Source: Burkholderia ambifaria AMMD (GTDB taxonomy: Bacteria > Pseudomonadota > Gammaproteobacteria > Burkholderiales > Burkholderiaceae). Taken from it: a stretch of DNA of 64,000 nt. A program made the translations under genes and the position numbers. The stretch covers positions 620,001-684,000 of the forward strand of contig NC_008391.1 of assembly GCF_000203915.1 (NCBI RefSeq), written 5' to 3'. How positions within the stretch are numbered: position 1 is the first letter of the stretch; each line of letters begins with the position of its first letter. This document shows positions 35,335 to 44,769 of this stretch, in pieces. Below the pieces are notes generated by a model. That model was not told the origin of the DNA and did no database searches. It was given only the letters and a program-made list of their open reading frames with translations.

Positions 35335-35754
35335 TTGTGATTTCGATGGTTGCGGACTGCGCGTGATCGAGAGAATAAAAGACATGGAGACGCCAAGTCC
35401 GACACGCGCGTGACGCTCCTGATCGGCCCGGTGTGGATCGCACGGCTCGGCATCGCGTGCGCGGTGTTCCATTCGAACCGCGCGGGCGCATCCGCATGGG
35501 CCGCGCCGTAAGCCATACAGCCAAAGGCCGCCGCAAGACCCGTGCCAACCATCCGCGCAGCGCAGCCCACCCCTGGGTTTGATCCCGATCATGCAAGCCC
35601 CGGCCGGACGTCATATCCTGTCGGAATCGCTTGTCCGCGCTTCGCGTGGCCATCCCACGATCCCGCGCCACGCCGGCCTTCCGCCCGCCGCGTGCCGCTG
35701 CCGCGCGAAGCTCCGGTCGTCGTCCGCGACGACGCGTCCACAGAGGCCTTCGCC
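35335..35754. other. Right edge of the island and promoter region of the tandem Usp gene
   Basis: The first ~60 bases are island-like, then GC rises to backbone level. A minus-strand frame at 35331-35570 begins with a signal-peptide-like stretch (MVGTGLAAAFGCMAYGAAHA) and continues to the island edge, so it could be the 5' stump of a gene cut by the island. No ribosome binding site is evident, so it is not called. The gap also holds an FNR-type box. Confidence 0.4.
35579..35592 (+). promoter_or_regulatory. FNR-type box TTGATCCCGATCAT
   Basis: Nine of ten half-site positions match TTGAT-N4-ATCAA. It faces the tandem Usp gene; a class II start near 35627 would leave a leader of about 130 bases. 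Confidence 0.65.
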
Positions 35755-36690
35755 ATGCAAACCACCCCGACCATCCCGCCGCTCGCGCGCATCGCGCTGG
35801 CCGTCGATCTGACGCCCGAGTCGCTGTCCGCCGCGCGCTATACGCGAACGCTGCTGCGCCCCGGCATGCAGGTGCGCATCGTCTGCGCGATCGACAATCC
35901 GCGCCTCGTGCTGCCCGACATCCCGCGCGTCGACGCGCTGCTGACATCGGCGCGCGAAGAAATGATGCACGAAGCGCAGGCGACACTCGAACGCACCGCC
36001 GCACTGTTCGCCGGCAGCGGCGTGGCCGTCGAGCAGGTGATCCTCGATACATCGGTCACGGGCGGTACGGTTGCGGATGCACTCGCGAACGAGACGTCGG
36101 GATGGCATGCCGACGTGCTCGTGGTCGGTGCGAATCCGCACCACGGGCTGCTGCGGCTCGTCGAAGGCGCGATGTCCGACACGCTGGCCGCGCGCGCACG
36201 CTGCGCGCTGCTGATCGTGCCGGCCGACTATGCGCGGCCGGCGGACGGCCCGCTGCAGCGCCTGATGTTCGCGGTCGACGGCAGCGAGCCGTCGCTGCAC
36301 GCGGTGCGCGTCGGCCTTGGCTTCGCGGCGCCGACGACGCTGCTGTACGCAGCCTACGTTGTCGATCGCGCGGTGCGTCTGACGGATCTCGTGCCGGTGC
36401 GCGCGCTCGAGGACGCCTATCGCGCGGAAGGCGAGGATGCGCTGGCCCGGATCGGCCCGCTGTTCCATGCGGCGGGGAACCCGGCCAAGCGCGGCATCGT
36501 CGAAACCCGTCCGACCAGTGACGACGTCGCCCATGCACTGATGCGCGACGCGGTGCACTGGCATGCGGAACTGCTGGTGGTCGGCACGCACGGCCGGCGC
36601 GGCATCGCCGCCTGGCTGATCGGCAGCGTCGCGCGCCGGGTCGCGCATCTCGCGCAGGTGCCGGTGCTGCTCGTGCGCGGCGACGCGTGA
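35755..36690 (+). CDS. Tandem-domain universal stress protein
   Basis: A 311-residue protein with two Usp domains. The first (about 8-160) has ARIALAVDLTPESLSAARY and ends ADVLVVGANPHHGLLRLVEGAMSD, with a degraded nucleotide loop. The second (about 165-308) opens RLMFAVDGSEPSLHAVRVG and carries a standard motif, VVGTHGRRGIAAWLIGSVA (G-2x-G-9x-G-S), then QVPVLLVRG. So only the second half is likely to bind ATP. The ATG at 35755 begins at domain homology. The FNR-type box upstream and the neighbouring small stress genes suggest induction in low oxygen. Confidence 0.85.
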   Translation: MQTTPTIPPLARIALAVDLTPESLSAARYTRTLLRPGMQVRIVCAIDNPRLVLPDIPRVDALLTSAREEMMHEAQATLERTAALFAGSGVAVEQVILDTSVTGGTVADALANETSGWHADVLVVGANPHHGLLRLVEGAMSDTLAARARCALLIVPADYARPADGPLQRLMFAVDGSEPSLHAVRVGLGFAAPTTLLYAAYVVDRAVRLTDLVPVRALEDAYRAEGEDALARIGPLFHAAGNPAKRGIVETRPTSDDVAHALMRDAVHWHAELLVVGTHGRRGIAAWLIGSVARRVAHLAQVPVLLVRGDA

Positions 36691-36725
36691 AGAGCGCAGG
36701 GCGATGCAGGTGAAGCGGGATTTCG

Positions 36726-36739
36726 TTGACCTGCGTCAG
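36726..36739 (+). promoter_or_regulatory. FNR-like box TTGACCTGCGTCAG
   Basis: One mismatch to TTGAC-N4-GTCAA. Nothing intact follows it on the plus strand for 1.4 kb except a 20-codon frame at 36867. Confidence 0.45.
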
Positions 36740-36986
36740 AAACGCCGTGCGCCGCGCGTGAGACAGTGACACAACGTCCGGCGCGGCGGACCGGCTGTCG
36801 TCCGTACGTGACGTTGCGATTCGACGCGTCGAGTGCGAGCCGCGCGAACGCAGGCCGAACGCACGCATGTCCGAGATCGTTGTGATCAACAGATTTCCGG
36901 AGCGGTGCCACGCATCGCGTGGCGCGTGAGCCGATCAAGAACTCTCCGGCACGAGGGTAGGCAGCCGACGGCTGCCTTGGAACGAC

Positions 36987-37011
36987 GGACGGGGTGTATC
37001 TCACCCCGTCC
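36987..37011. terminator. Ten-base-pair stem without a T-run
   Basis: GGACGGGGTG pairs with CACCCCGTCC around TATCT. A shorter stem sits directly before it. It may terminate plus-strand transcripts or, read from the other strand, transcripts of the gene at 37222-37632. Confidence 0.45.
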
Positions 37012-37221
37012 GCTTCCTGGCCCCGTGCAGACTACTTTCCTCGCAGGTATTGTCTTAATCGATGTCGCCGGATGAATCGGCGCGTGGTGGTACGCGATCG
37101 CGCGACGGCGGATCGGCGCGAATGACGGCAAAGCGAGGCGCGCAGCGCTCGCGGCCGGATGGATGTCGCAGCCGCCGCAGCCATCGCGCGGCCCCGTGCC
37201 GCGCCTGCTGCGTTCAGGCTC

Positions 37222-37632
37222 TCATACGTAGCGCATCGTTCGCTGGTCGTGCCCGCGTCTGGTCATGCGGCATACGCAGGCGCCGCGACGCACGCCATGC
37301 GGATGTCCTCGTCCGCCCGGTGTGCGATTGCACAACCGCGGCCAGCCGGGTCGCCCCTTGCGGCGCGGCTCCGCGACGGCAACGGCCGGTGTGTCGGCGT
37401 CGGCCCGCGCGCGCAGCGCAGCGGCGAACCGCTGCAGCGCGAGCACCGACCCCGCGACACTCTGGTATTTTTCGCGTCCGATCTGCCCGTCGAGCATCAC
37501 GAGCAAGCCCGCTTCGCGCGCGATCGCGAGCAACGCGTCGAGATCGTCGGGCGGCTGGATACCGGCCGGCGCGGCGGGCGCGGACAGCGTGTGCCGCCGT
37601 ACGTCCCGGGCCGGGAAATTGCGATGTCCCAT
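37222..37632 (-). CDS. Small hypothetical protein
   Basis: A 136-residue frame with AGGAGA eight bases before the ATG. The first ~80 residues look like a genuine soluble helical protein (DDLDALLAIAREAGLLVMLD, GREKYQSVAGSVLALQRF). The remainder turns Arg/Gly/Pro-rich (about residue 85 on), as when a reading frame runs into shadow sequence, so the original gene may have ended earlier and lost its stop or frame. I do not recognise a family. A perfect ATGAACG/CGTTCAT dyad lies 63 bp upstream and could be its operator. Confidence 0.5.
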   Translation of the reverse strand: MGHRNFPARDVRRHTLSAPAAPAGIQPPDDLDALLAIAREAGLLVMLDGQIGREKYQSVAGSVLALQRFAAALRARADADTPAVAVAEPRRKGRPGWPRLCNRTPGGRGHPHGVRRGACVCRMTRRGHDQRTMRYV

Positions 37633-38222
37633 GATTGGTCTCCTGCGCCGGACCCCGCATGCCGACTCAACGGCCGGCTGAGCGATGACCGGATATGAAC
37701 GTATCGTTCATGACATCAGTATCCGTCACCGATACCGCGCTGCCAATCGGCGCGCGCTGAACTCGTTGTCAGACATTACGTGCGGCCTATCGGAATCCGC
37801 TGACAAACGGCACCGGCGTTCGACCGCCGCGGCGCGATGCGCGGCCCGCGGCACGCCACGTGCGCGCGGCGATGCGGTGCATAAAAACAGACGAATCGCA
37901 GCCGGCGCGCTTTGCTTGACGCAGGATTTCGACCGGTCTAAGTTGCTCACTGCATCGGCGTCGCGCGACGGTTCCATCGTCCGCGCGACCGGCGGTGCCG
38001 CGCCTCGGGGTGGCGTGGCAATCCTTCCAGTCGTTCGCGGGCCATGTGCACCGCGAATCCCGCGCGGGCCGATCCGGCAATCGATCGGCGCGGCGGCACG
38101 CAAGGTGCCGTTGATCGCGCGCAAACACGCTTCGGCGCATCGTACGCCGGGCGGCCGTTCAGTCCTTAATCTTCCGGTAGCGTCTTTTTTCCTTTCGTTC
38201 CTCGACCGTCAGGAGCCCGTCG
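37633..38222. other. 590-bp gap without a gene
   Basis: It contains the ATGAACG dyad at 37695 and the leader of the DUF3562 gene. Frames here are short or low-complexity and none has a good ribosome binding site. A TTGAC at 37917 has no second half-site. Confidence 0.45.
37695..37711. promoter_or_regulatory. Dyad ATGAACG-TAT-CGTTCAT
   Basis: A perfect 7-bp inverted repeat with a three-base spacer, of the kind bound by TetR-type repressors. It lies 63 bp before the minus-strand gene ending its promoter at 37632. No TetR gene is present in the window. Confidence 0.45.
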
Positions 38223-38480
38223 ATGTCACAACAGGACACCATGCTTGAAGCCTTGAAAGCCGTCGCCGAACAGCGCGAGATCGGCGACGACCAGTTGCGC
38301 ACGATGCTCGACGACGAAGTGCGTGCGTTGTCGTCCGATGCCCGCGTGCACGACTACATCCACGTGTTCGCGATTCGTCACCTGCGCGAACGGATGCGCA
38401 GACAGGACGACCTCGAGCGCGACACCTCGTCCGGTACGCAGCACAAGGAGCCGGACACGCGTGCCGATCGCCGTTTGTGA
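38223..38480 (+). CDS. DUF3562-like three-helix protein
   Basis: An 85-residue acidic helical protein with CAGGAG just before the ATG. The pattern LDDEVRALSSDARVHDYIHVFAIRHLRERMRRQDDLE (described in parts) resembles DUF3562, a short three-helix dimerisation domain common in Burkholderia stress loci. No catalytic residues are visible. It stands alone after a long gap; no FNR box is seen in front of it. Confidence 0.65.
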   Translation: MSQQDTMLEALKAVAEQREIGDDQLRTMLDDEVRALSSDARVHDYIHVFAIRHLRERMRRQDDLERDTSSGTQHKEPDTRADRRL

Positions 38481-38723
38481 CGGACGCTCGCCGCGATCAA
38501 CGTCACTGGTGCACTCGGGCCGCGGCCGGTCTTCGACCGGCGCACGCGCCATCTCGCAGCGCAAACCGCCGCCCCGCGCGCCTACAACGCGCTTACGCGC
38601 CGGCACGCCTTTCTTCACATGTTTCATTGAATTGCCGCAACGGCCTCAAGTAAGTGGCGCGGATGCCGTTTACCCGGTGAATCCGTCCACCGGGCGGTCC
38701 CGCTTCCTTACCGAGTCGTTGCC

Positions 38724-40523
38724 ATGTTTTCGTCCATCCGGACCCGTATTCTTGCCGCGTGCGTCGCCATCGTCGTCTTCGCGCTCGTCGCCACCACGCT
38801 GATCAACTATTTCATCGCGCGCTCGTACAACGAAGACGCGATCGACCGCAACCTGACTTCCGTCGCGAGCGGCCATGTGGTCGGCATCGGCGACTGGGTC
38901 GCGACCAGGAGCCGGATGATCGCGTCGCTGCAGGACGCCGCGCTGTCGCCGGATCCGCTGCCGGCGTTCAAGCAGATGGCCGCTGCCGGCGGCTTCACGA
39001 ACGTGTACGCGGGCTACGCGGACAAGGTGTTCCATTTCTCCGACCCGACCGGCATCCCGCCCGACTACGATCCGACCGGCCGCCCGTGGTACAAGCAGGC
39101 CGCGCAGGCCGGCAAGCCGGTCGTCACGCCGCCTTACGTCGACGCGGGTACCGGCAACCTGGTCGTCACGTTCGCGGTGCCGATCCTGCGCGACGGCGCG
39201 CTGAAGGGCGTCGTCGCGGCCGATGTCGCGATGGACAGCGTGATCGCGAACGTGAAGTCGATCCACCCGACGCCCGCGAGCTTCGGGATGCTGATCGACA
39301 GCAACGGCCACGTCGTCGCGCATCCCGACGCGAAGCTCACGCTGAAGCCGGTGGCGGATGTATCGCCCGACCTCGGCGGCATGAGCGCCGCGTCGCTGGC
39401 CGCGGCCACCGCGCCGGTCGAAGTGCACGTCGGCGGCGACGCGAAGCTCGCGCGCGCGCAGGCCGTGCCGGGCACCGACTGGTATGCGCTGGTGCTGCTC
39501 GACAAGTCGGAAGCGACGGCCGGGATGCGCTCGCTGCTGACCGCGTCGCTGGTCACGCTGGTCGTGATCGTCGGCGTCGCGTCGCTGATCATCGGCGCGA
39601 TCACCACGACCGCATTCCGCCGCCTGTCGCAGGTGCGTCAGGCGATGGCGTCGATCGGCTCGGGCACGGGCGACCTGACGCAGCGCCTGCCGGCCGAAGG
39701 CCGCGACGAAGTGGCCGATATCGCGCGCTCGTTCAACAGTTTCGTCGACAAGTTGAACGACGTGATGCGGCAGATCCGCGACGCGAGCGAATCGGTGCGC
39801 ACGGCCGCGAACGAAATCGCCGCGGGCAACCAGGACCTGTCGTCGCGCACCGAATCGGCGGCGGCGAGCCTCGAGGAAACAGCGGCGTCGATGGAAGAGA
39901 TCACCGCGACGGTCGGTCAGTCGGCGGCGGCTGCCGGCCAGGCCGACGAACGCGCGGCCGCGGCGTCGCGGATCGCGTCGCACGGCGGCGTGGTCGTGTC
40001 GGACGTGGTGGCGACGATGGGGAAGATCGAGGAAGCGTCGGGCCGGATCGGCGACATCATCGGCGTGATCGACGGCATCGCGTTCCAGACCAACATCCTC
40101 GCGCTGAACGCGGCCGTCGAAGCGGCGCGCGCCGGCGAGCAGGGCCGCGGTTTCGCGGTCGTCGCGCAGGAAGTGCGCAGCCTCGCGCAACGCAGCGCGC
40201 AAGCCGCGCGCGAAGTGAAGGTGCTGGTCGAGTCGACGGTGGCGAGCGTGTCGGCCGGGTCGGGACAGGTGCGCCAGGCCGGCGATACGATGCGCGAGAT
40301 CGTGTCGAACGTCGCCAACGTGACGACGATCATCTCCGAGATCACGCACGCAGCGAACGAGCAGACGCGCGGCATCCAGGAAGTGAATCGCGCGGTCACG
40401 CAGCTCGACGAGATGGTGCAGCAGAACGCGGCGCTCGTCGAACAGTCGACCGCGGCCGCGACCGCGCTGCAGACGCAGGCGAACGCGCTCGCGACGACGG
40501 TCGGGCAGTTCAAGGTCGCGTGA
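38724..40523 (+). CDS. Methyl-accepting chemotaxis protein with a dCACHE sensor
   Basis: A 599-residue chemoreceptor. One membrane helix (about 8-30) leads to a periplasmic double-CACHE sensor (about 35-275, with the ligand signature GRPWYKQA and [17 protein letters not shown]), then a second helix ([17 protein letters not shown]), a HAMP domain and a long cytoplasmic coiled coil. The signalling tip reads [20 protein letters not shown], the invariant CheA/CheW contact. dCACHE sensors of this type often bind amino acids or organic acids; the ligand here is unknown. No C-terminal pentapeptide tether for CheR is present. Confidence 0.9.
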   Translation: MFSSIRTRILAACVAIVVFALVATTLINYFIARSYNEDAIDRNLTSVASGHVVGIGDWVATRSRMIASLQDAALSPDPLPAFKQMAAAGGFTNVYAGYADKVFHFSDPTGIPPDYDPTGRPWYKQAAQAGKPVVTPPYVDAGTGNLVVTFAVPILRDGALKGVVAADVAMDSVIANVKSIHPTPASFGMLIDSNGHVVAHPDAKLTLKPVADVSPDLGGMSAASLAAATAPVEVHVGGDAKLARAQAVPGTDWYALVLLDKSEATAGMRSLLTASLVTLVVIVGVASLIIGAITTTAFRRLSQVRQAMASIGSGTGDLTQRLPAEGRDEVADIARSFNSFVDKLNDVMRQIRDASESVRTAANEIAAGNQDLSSRTESAAASLEETAASMEEITATVGQSAAAAGQADERAAAASRIASHGGVVVSDVVATMGKIEEASGRIGDIIGVIDGIAFQTNILALNAAVEAARAGEQGRGFAVVAQEVRSLAQRSAQAAREVKVLVESTVASVSAGSGQVRQAGDTMREIVSNVANVTTIISEITHAANEQTRGIQEVNRAVTQLDEMVQQNAALVEQSTAAATALQTQANALATTVGQFKVA

Positions 40524-40565
40524 CCCGCGCCGGGTGACGCAGGTCGAGCCGCCGCGCGGCGACGC

Positions 40566-41540
40566 TCAGGCGGGGCCGCCGTCGCGCATCAGCGCAAGCC
40601 GGTTGTAGAGCGTCTTCAGGCTGATGCCGAGCGCTTTCGCCGCTTGCGGCTTGTTGCCGTCGAAGTGGTCCAGCGTGGCCGCGATGAACCGTTGCTGCGC
40701 ATAGTGGAGGGTCGCGCCGAGCGGCAGCGCCATTGCGTCGTCCGACGTTTGGTCGGGCAGCAGCGTTGGCTTTGGCAGCGCGACGTCGATGCCGTCGTCG
40801 GCGAGGATGTACGCGCGCTCGATCGTGTTGTGCAGCTCGCGCACGTTGCCGGGCCATGAATACGCGCGCAGCGCGGCGATCGCGGCATCGGTCAGCTGCT
40901 TGTGCGAGCGGTGCCGCTCGTTGAGGGCGTCGACGAACTCGTGTGCGATCGTTTCGACGTCGCCGTTGCGCTGGCGCAGCGGCGGCACATACAGTGCGAA
41001 CGCGGCGAGCCGGTAGAACAGATCCTCGCGCAGCCGGCCGTCTCGCACGGCATCGGCCGGGTTGTGGCGGGTCGCCGACACGATGCGCACGTCGAGCGGA
41101 ATCGACTCGGTGCCGCCGACCCGCACGATCGTGTTCGATTCGAGCGCCCGGAGCAGCTTCACCTGCAGCGCCGCGGGCATTTCCGCGATCTCGTCGAGGA
41201 GCAGCGTGCCGCCGCACGCGGCTTCGAAGAACCCCTCGCGCTGCGCGATCGCGCCGGTGAAACTCCCTTTCTCGTGGCCGAACAACTGCGCTTCGGCGAT
41301 ATCGGCCGGAATCGCGCCGCAGTTGACGGGCACGAACGGCCCGTCGCGGCGCGCGCTCAGGTCGTGCAGGCGCCGCGCGACGATATCCTTGCCGACCCCG
41401 CTTTCGCCGGCAATCATCACGCTCGCGCGGGTCGGCGCGATTTTCTCGATACGGTCGAGCAACGTGCGCATCACCGCGGAGCGGCCGGACAGCTGGCGTG
41501 CATCGGCGCGTTGCTTCGGACGGTTTGCGGTTTCAGCCAT
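40566..41540 (-). CDS. Sigma-54-dependent activator without a receiver domain
   Basis: A 324-residue AAA+ activator with a Fis-type helix-turn-helix. The Walker A motif is GESGVGKD, the sigma-54 contact loop is GSFTGA (the S variant of GAFTGA), Walker B is TLLLDEIAEM, the arginine-finger region is RLREDLFYRL, and the C-terminus GNKPQAAKALGISLKTLYNRL is the DNA-binding helix. The N-terminal sensory domain is missing, so it may be constitutively active or controlled by another protein, like PspF. The ATG at 41540 is used; one at 41603 would add 21 residues. No clear -24/-12 promoter was found nearby. Confidence 0.87.
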   Translation of the reverse strand: MAETANRPKQRADARQLSGRSAVMRTLLDRIEKIAPTRASVMIAGESGVGKDIVARRLHDLSARRDGPFVPVNCGAIPADIAEAQLFGHEKGSFTGAIAQREGFFEAACGGTLLLDEIAEMPAALQVKLLRALESNTIVRVGGTESIPLDVRIVSATRHNPADAVRDGRLREDLFYRLAAFALYVPPLRQRNGDVETIAHEFVDALNERHRSHKQLTDAAIAALRAYSWPGNVRELHNTIERAYILADDGIDVALPKPTLLPDQTSDDAMALPLGATLHYAQQRFIAATLDHFDGNKPQAAKALGISLKTLYNRLALMRDGGPA

Positions 41541-41976
41541 AGGCGTCAGCGAGCCGTTTTGAAAATCGGCATCGCCCGTTTTCCTCGTTGCAATATTTAT
41601 CATCGACAGCGAACCGGACCAAAAGGTGCCCCGACATAGAAATTTCCAATGTCCGGCGCGATACCGGAAGAAATAGGCGATTGCAGCATCGCGATGCCGG
41701 TATGTGGACTCGCGCCCGCCATTGGTGCCTTTTTACACCTGCTGAATGAAAAAGCGAAAGGCACTTGCAAGCGCGCGTTCGGCATGACCAAAGGCCGCAC
41801 AAGGCCGAGCGCCACGACAGGCGGCCCTCACGCGGATTACGCGGTGATGGCGCGCAACGTCGCAATCGGGCATGCGTGTTGCTGCGCCAAGTAGCTCGCC
41901 CGGCACGCGTGACGGATGCCGACCGCCGAGTCAGCATGCCGTCGAGCGACGGTTGCCGGTGCGATGCAGGGAAACG
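41541..41976. other. Divergent gap between the activator and hybrid kinase genes
   Basis: No gene is supported. The AT-richer stretch at 41580-41740 probably contains the activator promoter. I looked for a TGGC-N8-TGC element and found none. Confidence 0.4.
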
Positions 41977-43971
41977 ATGAGGACCTTTACCCGTGAGCTG
42001 TTTCGGCAGGGCATATGGGTCGTGCTGGCCGTCGGGGTGGCGGCCGTGCTGCAGGCGTGGGCGATTCACGTCATCGGCATGCACGAACCGTTCGCGCCGC
42101 TGCCTTTCTACGCCGGTGTCGCGGCTGCGGCCTGGCTGACGTCGTTTGCCGGCGGCGTGGCCGCGAGCGCCTTGAGCCTCGCCGTGATCGGCGCCTTGTG
42201 GTGGCGCAATGCGCCGCTGCCCGATCTCCTCTCGCAAGCCGGCGCTTTCGTCGCGATCAGCTTCGTCGAGTGCGTGCTCGTGATGGCCGTCAAGCCGCTG
42301 CTCGCCAACGACCGGCTGCGCGGCGCCGAGGATGCGGAAGAGGACGGCGCGCGCTCGCCGCGCCGCGAACCCGAACCTGGAACCCTGGCGCGCTCGGTCG
42401 ACGACACAGTGCTGCGCCGCGTGGTCGATGCATCGCCCGACGCGATCGTCGGCGTCGATGTCGCACGGCGCATCACGAGCTGGAACCTGGCCGCGCGGCG
42501 CCTCTTCGGCATCGACGCGGCGGCGGCGATCGGGCACGACGTCACGATGCTGATCGCGCCGCGCTGGTTGCGATTACATCCGGTGCCCGCATCGTTCGCG
42601 GACGCGGGCGCGCCGGCCGGCCCGCTCGACATCCTGTGCCTGCGCCGCGACGGCAGCCGCTTTCGCGCGACCTTCACGGCGTCGCCGATCGTCGACGCGC
42701 AAGGCAATTGCACCGGCTTGTCGATGACGCTGCGCGAGGCGCGCGAACGCCGCCGCTGCGAGCAGCGCGATCTGCGCATGTTGCGCGGCGCGCGCGACGC
42801 GCGCGTGCAGGCCGACGAGTCGAACCGGATGAAGGACGAACTGCTGGCCACCGTGTCGCATGAACTGCGCACGCCGCTGAACGTGATCTACGGCTGGGTC
42901 GAGGTGCTGCGCAGCGGCGAGGGGCAGGGCTTCGCGCATCAGGCGATCGACGCGATCGATCGCAGCGCGCGCTCGCTGTCGCGGATGGTCGGCGACCTGC
43001 TCGACGCGTCATCGCTCGCGACGGGCCGGGTGCGGCTCGAACGCACGCCGGTCGACCTCGTGCGGATCGTGCAGGAGGCCGTGCGCGAAATCGGCGACAC
43101 CGCGCAGGCGAACGGCCTCGAGCTGTCGACCGAGTGCGCGATGCCCAGCTGCGTGATCGCCGCGGACGCCGAGCGTCTGCGCCAGTTGCTGTCGAACCTG
43201 TTGTCGAATGCGATCAAGTTCACGCCGCCGGGCGGGCGCATCAAGGTGTCGTTGAACCCGGCCGGCGCGCGCGTGCGGCTGTCGGTCGCCGATACGGGTC
43301 AAGGTATTTCCGCGGAACGCCTGCCGCACCTGTTCGATACGTTCAGCCGGCCGGAAGGCGCGCCCGCGTTGCCGAAACGCGGTTTAGGGCTCGGCTTGTC
43401 GATCGTGCGCAACATCGCGCGGCTGCACGGCGGCGAGGTCGCGGCGGCGAGCGAAGGCGCCGGGCGCGGCACGACCGTGACCGTCATGCTGCCGGCGGAT
43501 CTGGGTGCCGACGATACGACGACCGGCCATCCGGTACGGCCGAGCGGGGCGTCGACGGCGGTCGCGCTCGACGGCCGGCGCGTGCTGGTGGTCGACGACG
43601 ACGCGACGTCGCGCGCCAGCCTCGCGGCCGCGCTGGAAACGCTGGGCGCCGAGGTGTCGACCGCGCAATCGGGACACGACGCGCTCGACGTGGTGGCGCA
43701 GCAGCACCCGAGCGTCGTGCTGTCCGATCTCGCGATGCCGGACGGCGACGGCTTCTGGCTGCTTGACCACATTCGCGACTTGCCGGACGGCGGCGGGCGC
43801 CTGCCCGTCGTCGCGGTGACCGCGCATGCGGGCACGGCGGACCGCAGCCGCGTGATGGCCGCCGGCTTCGACGCGTATCTGTGCAAGCCGGTCGACGTTC
43901 CGACGCTGGCCAGCGTGATCGTCGACGTATCGCCCGCCGACGCGACGGGTGGCACCGGGCGGCGCCACTGA
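41977..43971 (+). CDS. Hybrid histidine kinase (membrane, PAS, HisKA, HATPase, receiver)
   Basis: A 664-residue protein. The N-terminal membrane region (about 10-105, four helices) resembles the DUF4118 module of KdpD. A PAS domain (about 145-260, RRVVDASPDAIVGVDVARRI) follows, then HisKA with the phosphohistidine in ATVSHELRTPLNVIYGW, an ATPase domain (LSNAIKFTPPGG, DTGQGIS, GLGLGLSIVRNI) and a C-terminal receiver (LVVDDDATSR, VVLSDLAMPDGDG, CKPVD). GGGAAACG precedes the ATG. It likely passes phosphate to another regulator via its receiver; no partner is adjacent, although the receiver-only protein at 5468 is a candidate type of target. Confidence 0.88.
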   Translation: MRTFTRELFRQGIWVVLAVGVAAVLQAWAIHVIGMHEPFAPLPFYAGVAAAAWLTSFAGGVAASALSLAVIGALWWRNAPLPDLLSQAGAFVAISFVECVLVMAVKPLLANDRLRGAEDAEEDGARSPRREPEPGTLARSVDDTVLRRVVDASPDAIVGVDVARRITSWNLAARRLFGIDAAAAIGHDVTMLIAPRWLRLHPVPASFADAGAPAGPLDILCLRRDGSRFRATFTASPIVDAQGNCTGLSMTLREARERRRCEQRDLRMLRGARDARVQADESNRMKDELLATVSHELRTPLNVIYGWVEVLRSGEGQGFAHQAIDAIDRSARSLSRMVGDLLDASSLATGRVRLERTPVDLVRIVQEAVREIGDTAQANGLELSTECAMPSCVIAADAERLRQLLSNLLSNAIKFTPPGGRIKVSLNPAGARVRLSVADTGQGISAERLPHLFDTFSRPEGAPALPKRGLGLGLSIVRNIARLHGGEVAAASEGAGRGTTVTVMLPADLGADDTTTGHPVRPSGASTAVALDGRRVLVVDDDATSRASLAAALETLGAEVSTAQSGHDALDVVAQQHPSVVLSDLAMPDGDGFWLLDHIRDLPDGGGRLPVVAVTAHAGTADRSRVMAAGFDAYLCKPVDVPTLASVIVDVSPADATGGTGRRH

Positions 43972-44096
43972 GCGCATCGAGGGTGCATCGAGCGACGGCG
44001 CGTGGACCGATTTCTTCACATCCGCGCTTCGTCCCGCATGACGGATGGGCCGCAGCGTTCGGCGAGGCCGATCCGTCGACGAATCCGGAGGTCCGG

Positions 44097-44741
44097 ATGA
44101 ACGTGAACGACAGTAACCCGCACCGAGCCGTCGTGCTTGCCGTCACCGCGTGCATGCTGGTATCGGCGATGCTCGCGGCACTCGGCCCGCCGGCATTGAC
44201 GCCGGTGCATGCGCAAGCGCCGCCGGCATCGTCCATTCATGTCGCGCCGGGCGTCGTTCGTCCGGGCGAGACCCCCGACGAAGCGGAGATGACGCGGCGG
44301 CCGAGCGGCATCGATGCCGAATTCGTCGACAAGGCCGGCATCATCGGCAAGACGGCGTCGCAGGCCAGCGAGCTTGCGCTCGATCGGTCGTCGAATCCGC
44401 ACGTGAAGGCCTTCGCGCGGCGCATGATCGACGATCACGACCACATGGCCACGCAGCTGCGCCGCCTCGGCGCGCAAAAGGGCGTGCCCGTGCAGGCGCG
44501 CATGGTCGTCGATCCGGAGGTGACGGCGCTGCGAACCAAGAACGGCCACGCATTCGACAAGAGTTATGTCGCGCTGGTGGGGCCGAACGCGCACGAGGCG
44601 GCGATCAAGCTGTACGAAGCAGAAGCGCGCAACGGGCGCGACCCGCAGATTCGCGCGTTCGCGGCCGGCTCGCTGCCGACGCTGAAGGCGCACCTAAACG
44701 CCGCGCGCCAGCTCGAAAATTCAATCGCGGCCGCGCACTGA
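44097..44741 (+). CDS. DUF4142 secreted protein
   Basis: A 214-residue protein. A signal-anchor-like N-terminus (RAVVLAVTACMLVSAMLAAL) precedes the DUF4142 helical bundle (about 75-205) with EFVDKAGIIGKTASQASELAL and VKAFARRMIDDHDHMATQL, a ferritin-like arrangement found in periplasmic stress proteins. GGAGG lies about seven bases before the ATG. Members are common next to PRC-barrel, CBS and Usp genes in Burkholderia low-oxygen loci, as here. No metal-binding set can be confirmed. Confidence 0.82.
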   Translation: MNVNDSNPHRAVVLAVTACMLVSAMLAALGPPALTPVHAQAPPASSIHVAPGVVRPGETPDEAEMTRRPSGIDAEFVDKAGIIGKTASQASELALDRSSNPHVKAFARRMIDDHDHMATQLRRLGAQKGVPVQARMVVDPEVTALRTKNGHAFDKSYVALVGPNAHEAAIKLYEAEARNGRDPQIRAFAAGSLPTLKAHLNAARQLENSIAAAH

Positions 44742-44769
44742 TCGGCGCGGCCAACCGGTTGAGCGTCGC

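Larger units (their letters stand above)
36691..37221. other. Gap with an FNR-like box and two hairpins
   Basis: An imperfect FNR box lies at 36726. A 20-codon frame at 36867-36929 (MSEIVVINRFPE then early stop) looks like the stump of a longer gene. Two adjacent stems follow: GGCAGCC/GGCTGCC at 36959-36975 and a 10-bp stem GGACGGGGTG/CACCCCGTCC at 36987-37011. No complete gene is supported. Confidence 0.45.

Noticed and set aside
35331..35570. Minus-strand 79-codon frame with a signal-like start at the island edge
   Set aside because: Could be a gene stump cut by the island, but there is no ribosome binding site and the second half has no protein-like character.
41645..41894. 81-codon plus-strand frame in the activator-kinase gap
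   Set aside because: Odd Cys-rich composition, no ribosome binding site, no similarity to known proteins.
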